Assembly: GCF_010686755.1 (NCBI RefSeq)
Contig: NZ_JAAGXA010000002.1
Location: forward strand, 124,001 to 188,000
DNA: 64,000 nucleotides
Reading direction: 5' to 3'
DNA from: Nocardioides zeae
GTDB taxonomy: Bacteria; Actinomycetota; Actinomycetes; Propionibacteriales; Nocardioidaceae
A program made the translations under genes and the position numbers. The number at the start of each line of letters is the position of its first letter. The stretch's first letter is position 1. The notes under the pieces were generated by a model, which did no database searches, was not told where the DNA came from, and saw only the letters and a list, made by a program, of their open reading frames with translations. Positions 33,528 through 41,801 of this stretch are shown in pieces.

Positions 33528-34264
33528 GACGTCCTCTCGGTGGGGCTCTTCTCGGCAACGGTGGAGCTCGGGTGGGCATTCCGCGCGGGTCGCGCGTGCT
33601 CCGCAGGGGCGGCGGTGCGCGGGGTGACGAGGCGCTGCAGGAGGGCGAGGAGGCCCTCCAGCACGAGCGCGAGGGCGACGACGAGGAGCGCGGAGGCGAG
33701 CATCACGTCGTACTCCCGCGCCTTCAAGCCCGCGAAGAGGAGCCGGCCGAGGCCGACGTCGGCGGTGTACGCCGCCAGCGTCGACGTGGCGACGACCTGC
33801 AGCGTCGCGCTGCGCAGGCCGCCGACCAGCAGCGGAGCCGCGAGCGGCAGCTCGACGCGGCGCACGACCTGCGCCTCCGTCATGCCCACGGCGCGGGCGG
33901 CGTCGATCGTGACGCGGTCGACGGACTCGACACCCGCGTAGGCGCCGGCCAGCAACGACGGGACGGCGAGCACGACGAGCGCGACGACGGGCCCGGTGAG
34001 GCCGATGCCGGTGGCGAGGGCGACCAGGGTGAGGAGCCCGAGGGTGGGGACCGCGCGCGCCGCGCTCGCAGCGAGCACGACGGCGGTGCGCCCGCGGCCG
34101 GTGTGGCCGACGAGCACCCCGAGCGGTACGGCGATGATCGCGGCGATCCCGACCACGAGCCCGGAGACGAGCAGGTGCTCGACGAGGCGGGTCGCGGCGC
34201 CGCCATCACCGGTCCAGTTGCTGCCGGTCGCGAGCCAGCGCCACGCGTCGAGGAAGAGGTTCAC
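33524..34264 (-). CDS. Osmoprotectant ABC permease 2 (OpuCD/ProW-like)
   Basis: A 246-residue permease with about six membrane helices and the ATPase-contact loop DAARAVGMTEAQVVRRVELPLA. The N-terminal WRWLATGSNW resembles the start of OpuCB/OpuCD subunits, and the C-terminal 35 residues are hydrophilic. GTG start overlaps the preceding permease gene by four bases, and the stop overlaps the binding-protein gene. It pairs with the permease at 34261. Confidence 0.9.
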   Translation of the reverse strand: MNLFLDAWRWLATGSNWTGDGGAATRLVEHLLVSGLVVGIAAIIAVPLGVLVGHTGRGRTAVVLAASAARAVPTLGLLTLVALATGIGLTGPVVALVVLAVPSLLAGAYAGVESVDRVTIDAARAVGMTEAQVVRRVELPLAAPLLVGGLRSATLQVVATSTLAAYTADVGLGRLLFAGLKAREYDVMLASALLVVALALVLEGLLALLQRLVTPRTAAPAEHARPARNAHPSSTVAEKSPTERTS

Positions 34265-35010
34265 CGGGAGGCTCCCTCGGGCTGGGCCGCGCCGGCGAGC
34301 TGCGGCTCCGCGAGCACCCGACCGCTATCCCCGCGCCGACCGGGCCCACCGCGCCGACGGGAACCGCGGATCCCGGCGGACCGGCGCGTCCACGGCATGA
34401 GCAACCGCCCGGCCAGGACGACGAGCCCGTCGAGCAGCACCGCGAGCGCGACGATGAGCACGATCCCCGTGAGCACCTCGAACCGGATGCCACGCTGGAA
34501 CCCGTCCGTGAACAGCGTGCCGAGGCTCTGGATGCCGATCACGGCACCGACGCTCACCAGGCTGACGGTGCTCACGGTGATGACCCGCACGCCGGCGAGC
34601 AGGACCGGTCCGGCGAGCGGCAGCTCGACGCGCCAGAACGACGACCACCGCGTGTGCCCGACCGCGGCAGCGGCGTCGAGGGTCGCCGCCGGGACCGACG
34701 CGAACGCGTCAGCGGCGGAGCGCACGAGCACGGCGACGCCGTACACCGTCAGCACCACGATCATCGTCGACGACGAGCGCAACGGCGTGCCGATGAGCAC
34801 CGGCACGATGATGAAGAGGGGCAGCGAGGGGATCGCGTAGAGCAGGCCGACCCCCACCAGCACCGGCCCGCGCAGCCCGCGGCCGTGCTGCGCCGACCAG
34901 CCCAGCGGCACGGCGATGAGGAGGCTCGCGACGATGGCCGGCACGCTGAGCGCCAGGTGGGTGAGGAAGAGGTCGACGACCTGCGGGTAGTTCTGCGACA
35001 GCCACTTCAC
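34261..35010 (-). CDS. Osmoprotectant ABC permease 1 (OpuCB/ProW-like)
   Basis: A 249-residue permease with five to six membrane helices, beginning MKWLSQNYPQVVDLFLTHL, typical of OpuCB. The EAA-type loop is DAAAAVGHTRWSSFWRVELP. The last 45 residues are an Arg/Gly-rich hydrophilic tail. It overlaps the ATPase stop by four bases and the second permease by four bases, so all subunits are translationally coupled. Confidence 0.9.
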   Translation of the reverse strand: MKWLSQNYPQVVDLFLTHLALSVPAIVASLLIAVPLGWSAQHGRGLRGPVLVGVGLLYAIPSLPLFIIVPVLIGTPLRSSSTMIVVLTVYGVAVLVRSAADAFASVPAATLDAAAAVGHTRWSSFWRVELPLAGPVLLAGVRVITVSTVSLVSVGAVIGIQSLGTLFTDGFQRGIRFEVLTGIVLIVALAVLLDGLVVLAGRLLMPWTRRSAGIRGSRRRGGPGRRGDSGRVLAEPQLAGAAQPEGASR

Positions 35011-35918
35011 GCGCCGGGGACCTCCCCCTCGAGCGACCCCTCGAGCGACCCCTCGAGCGACCCCTCGAGCGACCCCTCGAGCGACCCCTCGAGCGACCCC
35101 TCGAGCGACCCCTCGAGCACGCCGACCGGCCGGCCGTCGGCGTCGACCACGAGGCGTCGCCCGTCCTGCTCCCGCACGCTCAGCTGCCGCTGGCGGCTGC
35201 GCAGGCCGAGGAAGTCCGCCACGAAGTCGTCCGCGGGCGCGGCCACGAGCTCGGCGGGCGTGCCCTGCTGCGCGACCACCCCGCCGGAGCGGAGCACCAC
35301 GACCTCGTCGCCGAGCCGCAGCGCCTCGTCGACGTCGTGGGTCACGAAGAGCACGGTCTTGCCGAGCTCGGCCTGCAGCCGGCGCAGCTCGGCCTGCAGG
35401 TCGGCACGCACGATGGGGTCCACGGCCCCGAACGGCTCGTCCATGAGCAGCACGTCGGGGTCCGCACCGAGGGCACGGGCCACGCCGACCCGCTGCTGCT
35501 GGCCGCCGGAGAGCTGACCGGGATATCTCCGCCCGAGCGCCGGGTCGAGCCCGACGACCTCGAGCAGCTCCGCGGCCCGGGCGTGGGCGGCGCGGCGGGT
35601 CGCGCCCTCGAGCCGCGGCACCGTGGCGACGTTGTCGAGCACGCTGCGGTGGGGCATGAGACCGCCGGCCTGCAGCACGTAACCGATCGAGCGCCGCAGC
35701 CGCACGCGGTCCTGCTCCTTCACGTCGCGGCCGTCGACGAGGACGGTGCCGGACGTCGGGTCGACCATGCGGTTGACCATCCGCAGCAGGGTCGTCTTGC
35801 CGCAGCCGGACGACCCGAGCAGCACCGTGGTGCTGCGCTCGGGTACGACGAGGCTCAGGTCACCGACGGCGACCGTGCCGTCGGCGTACTCCTTGCGGAC
35901 CGAACGGAACTCGATCAA
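35007..35918 (-). CDS. Osmoprotectant ABC ATPase (OpuCA/ProV-like) with EGSL repeat tail
   Basis: A 303-residue ABC ATPase: Walker A LLGSSGCGKTT, signature LSGGQQQRVGVARAL, Walker B LLMDEPFGAVD and the H-loop VTHDVDEAL. The chosen TTG start at 35918 has AAGGAG six bases upstream and gives the conserved beginning IEFRSVRKEY; a GTG at 35972 would add 18 residues without homology. After the ATPase core the protein has a truncated C-terminal domain (no complete CBS pair) and then seven tandem EGSL units encoded by a perfect 12-base DNA repeat. First gene of the operon. Confidence 0.9.
   Translation of the reverse strand: MIEFRSVRKEYADGTVAVGDLSLVVPERSTTVLLGSSGCGKTTLLRMVNRMVDPTSGTVLVDGRDVKEQDRVRLRRSIGYVLQAGGLMPHRSVLDNVATVPRLEGATRRAAHARAAELLEVVGLDPALGRRYPGQLSGGQQQRVGVARALGADPDVLLMDEPFGAVDPIVRADLQAELRRLQAELGKTVLFVTHDVDEALRLGDEVVVLRSGGVVAQQGTPAELVAAPADDFVADFLGLRSRQRQLSVREQDGRRLVVDADGRPVGVLEGSLEGSLEGSLEGSLEGSLEGSLEGSLEGEVPGA
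35029..35118. repeat. Perfect 12-base tandem repeat encoding (EGSL)7
   Basis: Seven identical copies of TCGAGCGACCCC (plus-strand reading) run from 35029 to 35112 with a partial eighth copy. They encode the C-terminal tail of the osmoprotectant ATPase. Copy-number change keeps the reading frame. Confidence 0.95.
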
Positions 35919-36029
35919 CCGGCTCTCCTTCTCGAGGCGCGCGACGTGGAGTCTTGCAGGCGGCACCGACACCCGGGCGGGTTCGACACGGGTACCCCAC
36001 CCGGATGGGTGCGGGACGCGTGGGGCGGG

Positions 36030-37454
36030 TCACTCGTGCAGGTCGGCCAGCGCGCTCTCGATGGCGCGGTTGAACGTGGGGTAGGCGTAGATCATCCCGC
36101 GCAGCTCCGCCACCGGGACGGCGGCGTGCACGGCGAGGGTGAGGAAGCCCTGGATCTCGCCGCCGGCGGGGCCGACGACGGTCGCGCCGACGAGCACGCC
36201 CCGGTCGGCGTCCTCGACGACCTTGACGATGCCCGTCGCGCCCGGGCCGTGGGTGAACCCGCGGGACGACTGCTCCAGCGGCGTCGACCCGACCCGTACC
36301 CGCAGGCCGGCGTCGCGCGCCCCGGCCTCCGTGAGCCCCGCCGCGGCGACCTCCGGGTCGGTGAACGTGGTGTGCGGGAGGGCGTCGTACCGGGCCCTCC
36401 GCCCCTCCTCCCCCGTCCCGTCAGCCAGCACGTCGGCCAGCGCGATCGCGGACTGGTACATCGACACGTGCGTGAACGCCCCCTGGCCCGTCACGTCGCC
36501 GATGACCCACAGCCCGTCGACCTCCTCGCCGTCGGCGTCGAGCGCCCGCAGCCGGTCGTCGACGTCGAGCACCCGCGCCGACGGATCGAGGCCGACGGTC
36601 TCCAGCCCGAGGTCGTCGAGGTTGGGCGTGCGGCCCGCCGCCACGAGCAGGCGGTCGCCGCGCACCTCCTCCCCCGTGTCGAGGCGGAGGGTGACCTGGC
36701 CGTCGGCGTACGACGCGTGCTCGGCCTCGACGCCCGTGAGCACGCGGATCCCGTCCGCCACCAGCGCGTCGGTGAGGATCGCCGCCGCCTCCGGCTCGTC
36801 GCCCGCGAGGATCCGGTCCCCGTGCTGCACGACGGTGACCTGCGCGCCGAAGCGCGCGAAGACCTGGGCCAGCTCGACGCCGATCGGACCGCCGCCGAGC
36901 ACGATCAGCCGCCCCGGCACCTCGGTGGCCCGCACGGCGTCGCGGTTGGTCCAGACGGGCACGTCCGCGAGGCCCTCGACCGGGGGCAGGGCCGGACGGG
37001 TGCCGGGGTTGAGCACGACGCCGCGCCGAGCGACGTACGTCGTGGTGGAGCCGTCGTCGGCGGTGACGACCACGCGGCGCAGGCCGTCGAGCCGCCCGGC
37101 GCCGCGGGCCAGCCGGCCGCCGGCGTCCTCGAGGCGCTGCACGGCCGCCGTGTCGTCCCAACCGGCGGTGGCCTCCTCCGAGATGCGGCGCGCGACCGGC
37201 GCCCACGAGGGCGTCACGACGACGTCACCGGCCAGCTCGGACGCGCGGTGGGCCTCGGCGAGGGCATCGGCCGCGCGGAGCATCATCTTCGAGGGGATGC
37301 AGCCGTAGTAGGGGCACTCGCCGCCCACCAGGTGCTTCTCGACGGCCACGACGTCGAGCCCGGCGCGCGCCGCTCCGCCGGCGAGCGCCTCGCCGCCCGG
37401 ACCCGTCCCGACCACGATGAGGTCCACCTCGTGCACGTCCGGCTGCTCGCTCAT
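36030..37454 (-). CDS. Pyridine nucleotide-disulfide oxidoreductase family flavoprotein
   Basis: A 474-residue FAD/NAD protein of the dihydrolipoamide dehydrogenase/mercuric reductase group. FAD motif VVGTGPGGEA (about 14-23), redox-active Cys47 and Cys52 in GGECPYYGCIPSK, NAD(P) motif VLGGGPIGVELA, and the second FAD motif GLWVIGDVTG are present. At the C-terminus, where lipoamide dehydrogenases have HAHPTxSE, this protein reads YAYPTFNRA, so the catalytic His-Glu pair is replaced; it is probably not a true lipoamide dehydrogenase. ATG start at 37454. Monocistronic. Confidence 0.88.
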   Translation of the reverse strand: MSEQPDVHEVDLIVVGTGPGGEALAGGAARAGLDVVAVEKHLVGGECPYYGCIPSKMMLRAADALAEAHRASELAGDVVVTPSWAPVARRISEEATAGWDDTAAVQRLEDAGGRLARGAGRLDGLRRVVVTADDGSTTTYVARRGVVLNPGTRPALPPVEGLADVPVWTNRDAVRATEVPGRLIVLGGGPIGVELAQVFARFGAQVTVVQHGDRILAGDEPEAAAILTDALVADGIRVLTGVEAEHASYADGQVTLRLDTGEEVRGDRLLVAAGRTPNLDDLGLETVGLDPSARVLDVDDRLRALDADGEEVDGLWVIGDVTGQGAFTHVSMYQSAIALADVLADGTGEEGRRARYDALPHTTFTDPEVAAAGLTEAGARDAGLRVRVGSTPLEQSSRGFTHGPGATGIVKVVEDADRGVLVGATVVGPAGGEIQGFLTLAVHAAVPVAELRGMIYAYPTFNRAIESALADLHE

Positions 37455-37511
37455 GGGGGCCAGCATGCACCCGGGGGCCAGCCGGCGGGGCGGGTCGAGC
37501 CGGCCCGGGGG

Positions 37512-38390
37512 TCAGCCCAGACGGTCGAGCAACGCCGCCAGCACCGTGACGACACCGGCCTCGGTGTGCGCCGGCGCGAGGTGGGCCGCGCGCTCCTTGA
37601 CCGTCGGGTGGGCCCCCGCCATCGCGAAGGAGGCGGCCGCCTCGTCGAGCATCTCGAGGTCGTTGAGGTAGTCGCCGAACGCCGCGGTCTGCGCCCGCGT
37701 GACGCCGAGCGCCTCCTGCAGGCGCTGCACCGCAGCACCCTTGTGCACACCGGCGACCATGACGTCCGCCCACTTGGTGCCCGAGACGACGACCTGGTGG
37801 TCGCCGACGAACCCGGCGAGCGCGTCGGCGACGACCTGCGGGTCGTGCGCGTCGTTGATGGCGACCTTGACGATCTCGTCGTCGACCGCGCCGAGGTCGT
37901 CGACGAGCTCGCGCGCCGCGTAGTACCGGTCCACCTCCGCGAGGAAGGCCGGGTCGTCACGCTCGACGTACGCCGCCCGCTTGCCGCACAGCACCACCCC
38001 GGCGTCGCGGTCGGCGACCACCTCGCGGAGCGTGCGGACGAGGTCGGCGACCACGGCGGGCTCGATCGCCGTCGACGACACCTCCGCGTCGTCCCGCACG
38101 ACGTAGGCCCCGTTCTCGGCGATGAAGACCATGCCGTCAGCGGCGCGGTCGAACATGCGGCGCAGGGTGGCGTACTGCCGACCGCTCGCCGGCGCGAACG
38201 CCACCCCCGCCGCGGCCAGCCGGTCGAGGAGCGGCCACAGCGTGTCCGGCACCTCGCCGTCGCCGTCGAGGAGCGTGCCGTCCATGTCGACGACCGCGAG
38301 CCGCAGCCCGTCGGGCATGGCGGGGAGGTCGAGGGCGGAGTGGTCGAGGGCGGGGCGGTCGGGCGGGGTGGCGGTGTCGAGCTCGGTCAC
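37512..38390 (-). CDS. HAD-superfamily hydrolase, Cof-type phosphatase
   Basis: A 292-residue HAD phosphatase of the Cof/IIB type. Motif I VVDMDGTLLDG supplies the nucleophile Asp35 and the acid Asp37; motif II/cap starts at ENGAYVV; motif IV is GDYLNDLEMLDEA, the metal-binding acidic cluster, preceded by HKGAAVQRL with the conserved Lys. Such enzymes dephosphorylate sugar phosphates or cofactors. GTG at 38390 is chosen; the frame continues to 38474 through a repeat. The N-terminal 25 residues are low complexity. Confidence 0.9.
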   Translation of the reverse strand: MTELDTATPPDRPALDHSALDLPAMPDGLRLAVVDMDGTLLDGDGEVPDTLWPLLDRLAAAGVAFAPASGRQYATLRRMFDRAADGMVFIAENGAYVVRDDAEVSSTAIEPAVVADLVRTLREVVADRDAGVVLCGKRAAYVERDDPAFLAEVDRYYAARELVDDLGAVDDEIVKVAINDAHDPQVVADALAGFVGDHQVVVSGTKWADVMVAGVHKGAAVQRLQEALGVTRAQTAAFGDYLNDLEMLDEAAASFAMAGAHPTVKERAAHLAPAHTEAGVVTVLAALLDRLG

Positions 38391-38430
38391 GCCCTCAGCC
38401 TCACACGGGCGCGGTGGGCGGGGCGAAACG

Positions 38431-38490
38431 CGCCGAGCCGGGACGTACGGCGCGGCGTACGCGCCGAGTTTCACGAAGCGCGGTGCGGAC
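38431..38490 (+). repeat. Two tandem copies of the 31-base CG(T/C)CGAG repeat
   Basis: Copies begin at 38431 (CGCCGAGCCGGGACGTACGG then CGCGGCGTACG) and 38462 (CGCCGAGTTTCACGAAGCGC then GGTGCGGAC). They resemble the three units at 30631-30722. They fill the divergent gap between the HAD gene and the lipoprotein gene. Confidence 0.55.
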
Positions 38491-38527
38491 CCGGAACCCC
38501 CGGATGCGCCCGACCCGTCTCCCGGGC

Positions 38528-39256
38528 ATGAACCGGAGACTCCTGGTCACGATCCTGGGCCTCGCCGCCCTGCTGGGGGGCTGCAACTCGACGTCGGACG
38601 ACTCAGCCGCATCCTCGACCGCTGCCACCGGCGACCCCACCACCAACGACACGGAGTGCGCCCCGACGGGGCGCGCGGTGAACGCGGAGACGATCCGTGG
38701 GGCAGTGGCACTGGACTACCAGCCGCTGTCCAGCTTGACCGAGGCCGTCGCGACGGTCGCCGACGTAGCGGTGGCCGGCCGTGTGACGGCTTGGCGTTCG
38801 GGCCCGACATCCGAGACCGACGGCCGCTCGACACGCTCGGCGATCCTGGTGGTCGAGGTCCTGCACGCCACCGAGGTCGTCGACGAGGCCCAACGCACGG
38901 AGGTCCAGGTGCGGCTCCACCGGCGCATCCCCGTCACCCCGCCGACCACGACCTCGCCGTGGGGGGCGGAGACCCTCGAGGAGCTCGACCGCGCCGCACC
39001 CGTCGGCACCTGCGTCCTGATCGTCGCGTCCGCTCCCGCCGACGACGGTGCGGAGGGCCCGGTCCTCGTCAATCCGCTCCCCCAAGGCTTCCTCCTCCAG
39101 ACCGCGGACGGCGCAACGGCCAGCGTGCGGGTGCCGGACGACGAGGTGCACCCGTGGACCTCGCATGCCGCCGGCGTCGCCGGCAGCACCGCGACCAACC
39201 CGGACTCCCCCGGCAGCTTCCAGAACCTGGTCGACGAGCTGGTCGCGCTGGGCTGA
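38528..39256 (+). CDS. Lipoprotein of unknown function, intact paralogue of the gene at 13165
   Basis: A 242-residue lipoprotein (lipobox LLGGC, Cys19) with a Ser/Thr/Ala-rich linker and a beta-rich outer domain. It shares an extended pattern with the frameshifted protein at 13165: [14 protein letters not shown] matches [24 protein letters not shown] matches [22 protein letters not shown] matches EEAVPAGTRIIG, and both end in a GSF(Q/D)NL...EL motif. Function unknown. A small membrane protein follows 20 bases later. Confidence 0.8.
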   Translation: MNRRLLVTILGLAALLGGCNSTSDDSAASSTAATGDPTTNDTECAPTGRAVNAETIRGAVALDYQPLSSLTEAVATVADVAVAGRVTAWRSGPTSETDGRSTRSAILVVEVLHATEVVDEAQRTEVQVRLHRRIPVTPPTTTSPWGAETLEELDRAAPVGTCVLIVASAPADDGAEGPVLVNPLPQGFLLQTADGATASVRVPDDEVHPWTSHAAGVAGSTATNPDSPGSFQNLVDELVALG

Positions 39257-39276
39257 CAGCGGCGTACGCTCCCGCC

Positions 39277-39711
39277 ATGACGAGAGCGGGGGCTCGACCG
39301 TCGAGCGAGCCGTGGTGGAAGCCGTGGTTGCTGGGCGGGGCCGTGCTGACCTCGCTGGTCGCCGGCCTGCACCTCGCGGTGGGCGCCTACCTCTGGGCTT
39401 TCGCGAGCGAGGGCTTGGTGCCACCGGGGTGGCGCACGCCCGACCTCCCGGACGGCGCCACCATCGTCCGCGAGGAAACAGCGTGCGCCTCCGGCGGGTG
39501 CTGGCGCGAGGTGGCGATCGACCCGGCCGGCGACGACACGCCGTCCGAGCTGGCCGCCGCCATGGGGCTGACGCCGGACGACCGCTACGGGTCGCTCAGC
39601 CGCGACCGGCAGGGCTGGCGGTTCCTCGACCCGGCCGCGGTGAGCATCCACTCGCAGTCGAGCGGTGGGCTGCTGGTGGTGCACGTGCAGTACGCCGGCG
39701 GCCTGGACTGA
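39277..39711 (+). CDS. Small membrane-anchored hypothetical protein
   Basis: A 144-residue protein with one membrane helix near the N-terminus (about residues 15-37, [23 protein letters not shown]) and an outer part with a Cys pair ([13 protein letters not shown]) likely to form a disulfide. No family recognised. It follows the lipoprotein gene by 20 bases on the same strand and may work with it at the cell surface. Confidence 0.6.
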   Translation: MTRAGARPSSEPWWKPWLLGGAVLTSLVAGLHLAVGAYLWAFASEGLVPPGWRTPDLPDGATIVREETACASGGCWREVAIDPAGDDTPSELAAAMGLTPDDRYGSLSRDRQGWRFLDPAAVSIHSQSSGGLLVVHVQYAGGLD

Positions 39712-39785
39712 CCGGCCTCGGTCCCGGTCCCGGTCCCGGCTCGGCGCCCACGACGCGGCAAGGACCCCAGCTCGGCGCGACCGAC

Positions 39786-40676
39786 CTACGCCCCCCGCAG
39801 CACCGCCGCGAGGTCGAGCGGCTCGCGGTCGGTGAGCAGGCGGACGTCGTCGCTCACCGTGGCGAGCTCGCCGGACCGGATGGCGGTGTAGGTGGAGACC
39901 CACGCGTCGTACTGCCAGTCCGGCGCCTCCCACCGCCGGCGCGAGGCGTAGGCCTCCTCGATCGTCTCGTCGTGGAAGGACGTCGGGCGTCCGGTCACCT
40001 CGGTGATCACGGCCGCGGCCTCGGCCAGGGTGATGGCGACGGGCCCGGTGAGCTCGTAGGTGCGGCCCGCGTGCGCCACGGGGTCGAGGAGCACCTCGGT
40101 CGCGGCGCGCGCGACGTCGGCCCGTGCGACGGCAGCGACCCGCCCGTCGCCCGCGGGGCCCCGGAGCACGCCCTCGTCGCCGGCGAAGAGCGGCAGCACG
40201 TCGAGGTAGAAGTTGTCGCGCAGGAAGGTCCAGGCCATCCCGCTGGCCCGCAGGTGCTCCTCGGTGGCGTGGTGGTCGCGGCCGAGCGTGAACGTGCAGT
40301 CGGGCGCGGCCGCGGCGAAGGAGGTGTAGACGACGTGCTGCACCCCGGCGGCGGCCGCCGCGTCGACGAACGCCCGGTGCACGGCCACCCGGTCGGCCGT
40401 CTCCGCGGCCGACACCATGAACAGGGTCTCGACGCCCTCGAGCGCCTCGCGCGCGCCGTCCGGGTCGGCGTAGTCGCAGGCCAGCGGTACGGCGCCGGGC
40501 AGGTTGGGCACGCGGGTGGGGGTCCGCGCCAGCAGCCGCTGCGGCACGCCGCGGCCCGCCAGGTCGTGGGCGACGAGGCCGCCGACGACGCCGGTCGCCC
40601 CGGTGACGCCGATGCTGGGCAGGACGGTGGGGTCGGGCCGGGAGTCGGGCGCGGGGACGGGGGCAGAGGTGCTCAC
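39786..40676 (-). CDS. NmrA-like NAD(P)-binding oxidoreductase
   Basis: A 296-residue atypical SDR. The Rossmann motif GVTGATGVVGGLVAHDL (about residues 23-39) and the following VETLFMVSAAETADR, VQHVVYTSFAA and LRDNFYLDVLP pattern are those of NmrA/quinone-oxidoreductase-2-like proteins, which sense or reduce with NADPH. The GTG start overlaps the AraC gene stop by four bases, so it is co-transcribed with that regulator. The very long open frame continuing to 43124 is a shadow of the monooxygenase gene. Confidence 0.87.
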   Translation of the reverse strand: MSTSAPVPAPDSRPDPTVLPSIGVTGATGVVGGLVAHDLAGRGVPQRLLARTPTRVPNLPGAVPLACDYADPDGAREALEGVETLFMVSAAETADRVAVHRAFVDAAAAAGVQHVVYTSFAAAAPDCTFTLGRDHHATEEHLRASGMAWTFLRDNFYLDVLPLFAGDEGVLRGPAGDGRVAAVARADVARAATEVLLDPVAHAGRTYELTGPVAITLAEAAAVITEVTGRPTSFHDETIEEAYASRRRWEAPDWQYDAWVSTYTAIRSGELATVSDDVRLLTDREPLDLAAVLRGA

Positions 40677-41701
40677 CCGCCCAGCCTCCCCGATGACGCC
40701 CCGGAACGCACGGCCCGCGGCGCGGCGTCCCACCACCGACGGGCGGCCCGGGACAGCGCGGACTGCTCCGCGAAGCCGACCATGGCCGCCACCTGGGCCA
40801 GAGGCAGGTCGGTGCCGGTGAGGAGGCGCTGGGCCTCGCCGCGCCGTACCTCGTCCACCAGCGCCCCGAACGTCGTGCCCTCCGCCTCGAGCCGCCGCTG
40901 CAGCGTGCGGTGGTGGACGGCGAGGAGGCGCGCGACGGCGGCGATCTCGACGCTGCCGGTGCCGAGCGACTCGCGCACGGCGGCGCGCACCCGGGCGCTC
41001 GTGCCCCCGCCGCTCCCCGGCAGCGGCGCCTGCGTCGCGAGGTGCGCGAGCGCGAGACGGCGCAGCGCGGCGTTCACGCCGGCCAGCCGGTGCTCCGCGA
41101 GGGCATGCGGGAGCCGCAGCACGGCCGCGGTCCCGGCCGCCTCGAAGGTGACGGGAGCGCCGTAGGCCGCCTCGTACGCCGCGGGCTCGGCCGCCGGCCG
41201 GTAGGGCAGCTCCACGCCCAGCAGGCCGTACGGCCCGCCGTGCAGGTAGGTGATGACGCCGTGGGCGAAGGCGAGGCCCATGTCGGTCGCCTGCACGAGG
41301 CCCTCGCCGGCCGGCCCGTAGTGCAGCCCCGCCACCCCGCGCTCGCCCCGCGGGTCGTCGCCGAGCCGGACGCTGAGGGAGCCGTTGTGGACGAACAGGT
41401 AGCGCGACGTGCAGTCGAGCGCGTCGCCGAGCGTCGGCGAGTGCTGGATGGCCACGGCCAGCGAGCCGAGGGTCGTGATGTCCTGGCGCCGGGCGATGCG
41501 GAGACCGAGGTCCGCCCGCCGCAGGTCGTGCGCCGCGAGCTCGAGCAGCTGGGCGGCCGCCTCGTCGCGCACGAGCACGTCGTCGGCCAGCAGGGCGTCG
41601 GGGCGCAGGCCGACGGCGCGGGCGTACGCCGCCGGGTCGCCCCCGAGGACGCTCACCTCGTCGGCGAACCCGCGCAGGGCGGCCGACCGGATGTAGCCCA
41701 T
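40673..41701 (-). CDS. AraC-family regulator (arabinose-binding-like N-terminal domain)
   Basis: A 342-residue regulator. The N-terminal 190 residues match the PF12625-type effector domain of AraC regulators of monooxygenase genes; the C-terminus (about 235-325) holds the two helix-turn-helix units (VEIAAVARLLAVHHRTLQRRL and LPLAQVAAMVGFAEQSALSRA). It faces the Baeyer-Villiger monooxygenase gene with 100 bases between the starts, and likely activates it in response to a ketone or alcohol substrate. ATG at 41701. Confidence 0.9.
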   Translation of the reverse strand: MGYIRSAALRGFADEVSVLGGDPAAYARAVGLRPDALLADDVLVRDEAAAQLLELAAHDLRRADLGLRIARRQDITTLGSLAVAIQHSPTLGDALDCTSRYLFVHNGSLSVRLGDDPRGERGVAGLHYGPAGEGLVQATDMGLAFAHGVITYLHGGPYGLLGVELPYRPAAEPAAYEAAYGAPVTFEAAGTAAVLRLPHALAEHRLAGVNAALRRLALAHLATQAPLPGSGGGTSARVRAAVRESLGTGSVEIAAVARLLAVHHRTLQRRLEAEGTTFGALVDEVRRGEAQRLLTGTDLPLAQVAAMVGFAEQSALSRAARRWWDAAPRAVRSGASSGRLGG

Positions 41702-41741
41702 GAGCCCTCCCCTCCTCGAGCGCCACCGACTGTCGCGTCAG

Positions 41742-41755
41742 GACAAGATCATGTC
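41742..41755. promoter_or_regulatory. Near-palindrome in the AraC/monooxygenase divergent promoter
   Basis: GACAAGATCATGTC has GACA/TGTC arms around a central GATC with one mismatched pair. It is the most palindromic and AT-richest segment of the 100-base divergent gap. Operator role is inferred. Confidence 0.35.
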
Positions 41756-41801
41756 GCACTGGGGCAAGTTTCGGGCCGCTTCGGGGAGCACCATCGACAC
41801 C

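Noticed and set aside
35029..35118. CRISPR or intergenic satellite
   Set aside because: The 12-base repeat is inside a coding frame and gives a regular EGSL peptide; there are no spacers.
35919..35972. GTG at 35972 as the start of the osmoprotectant ATPase
   Set aside because: The added 18 residues show no homology, while the TTG at 35918 has an AAGGAG site at the right distance and starts at the conserved first strand.
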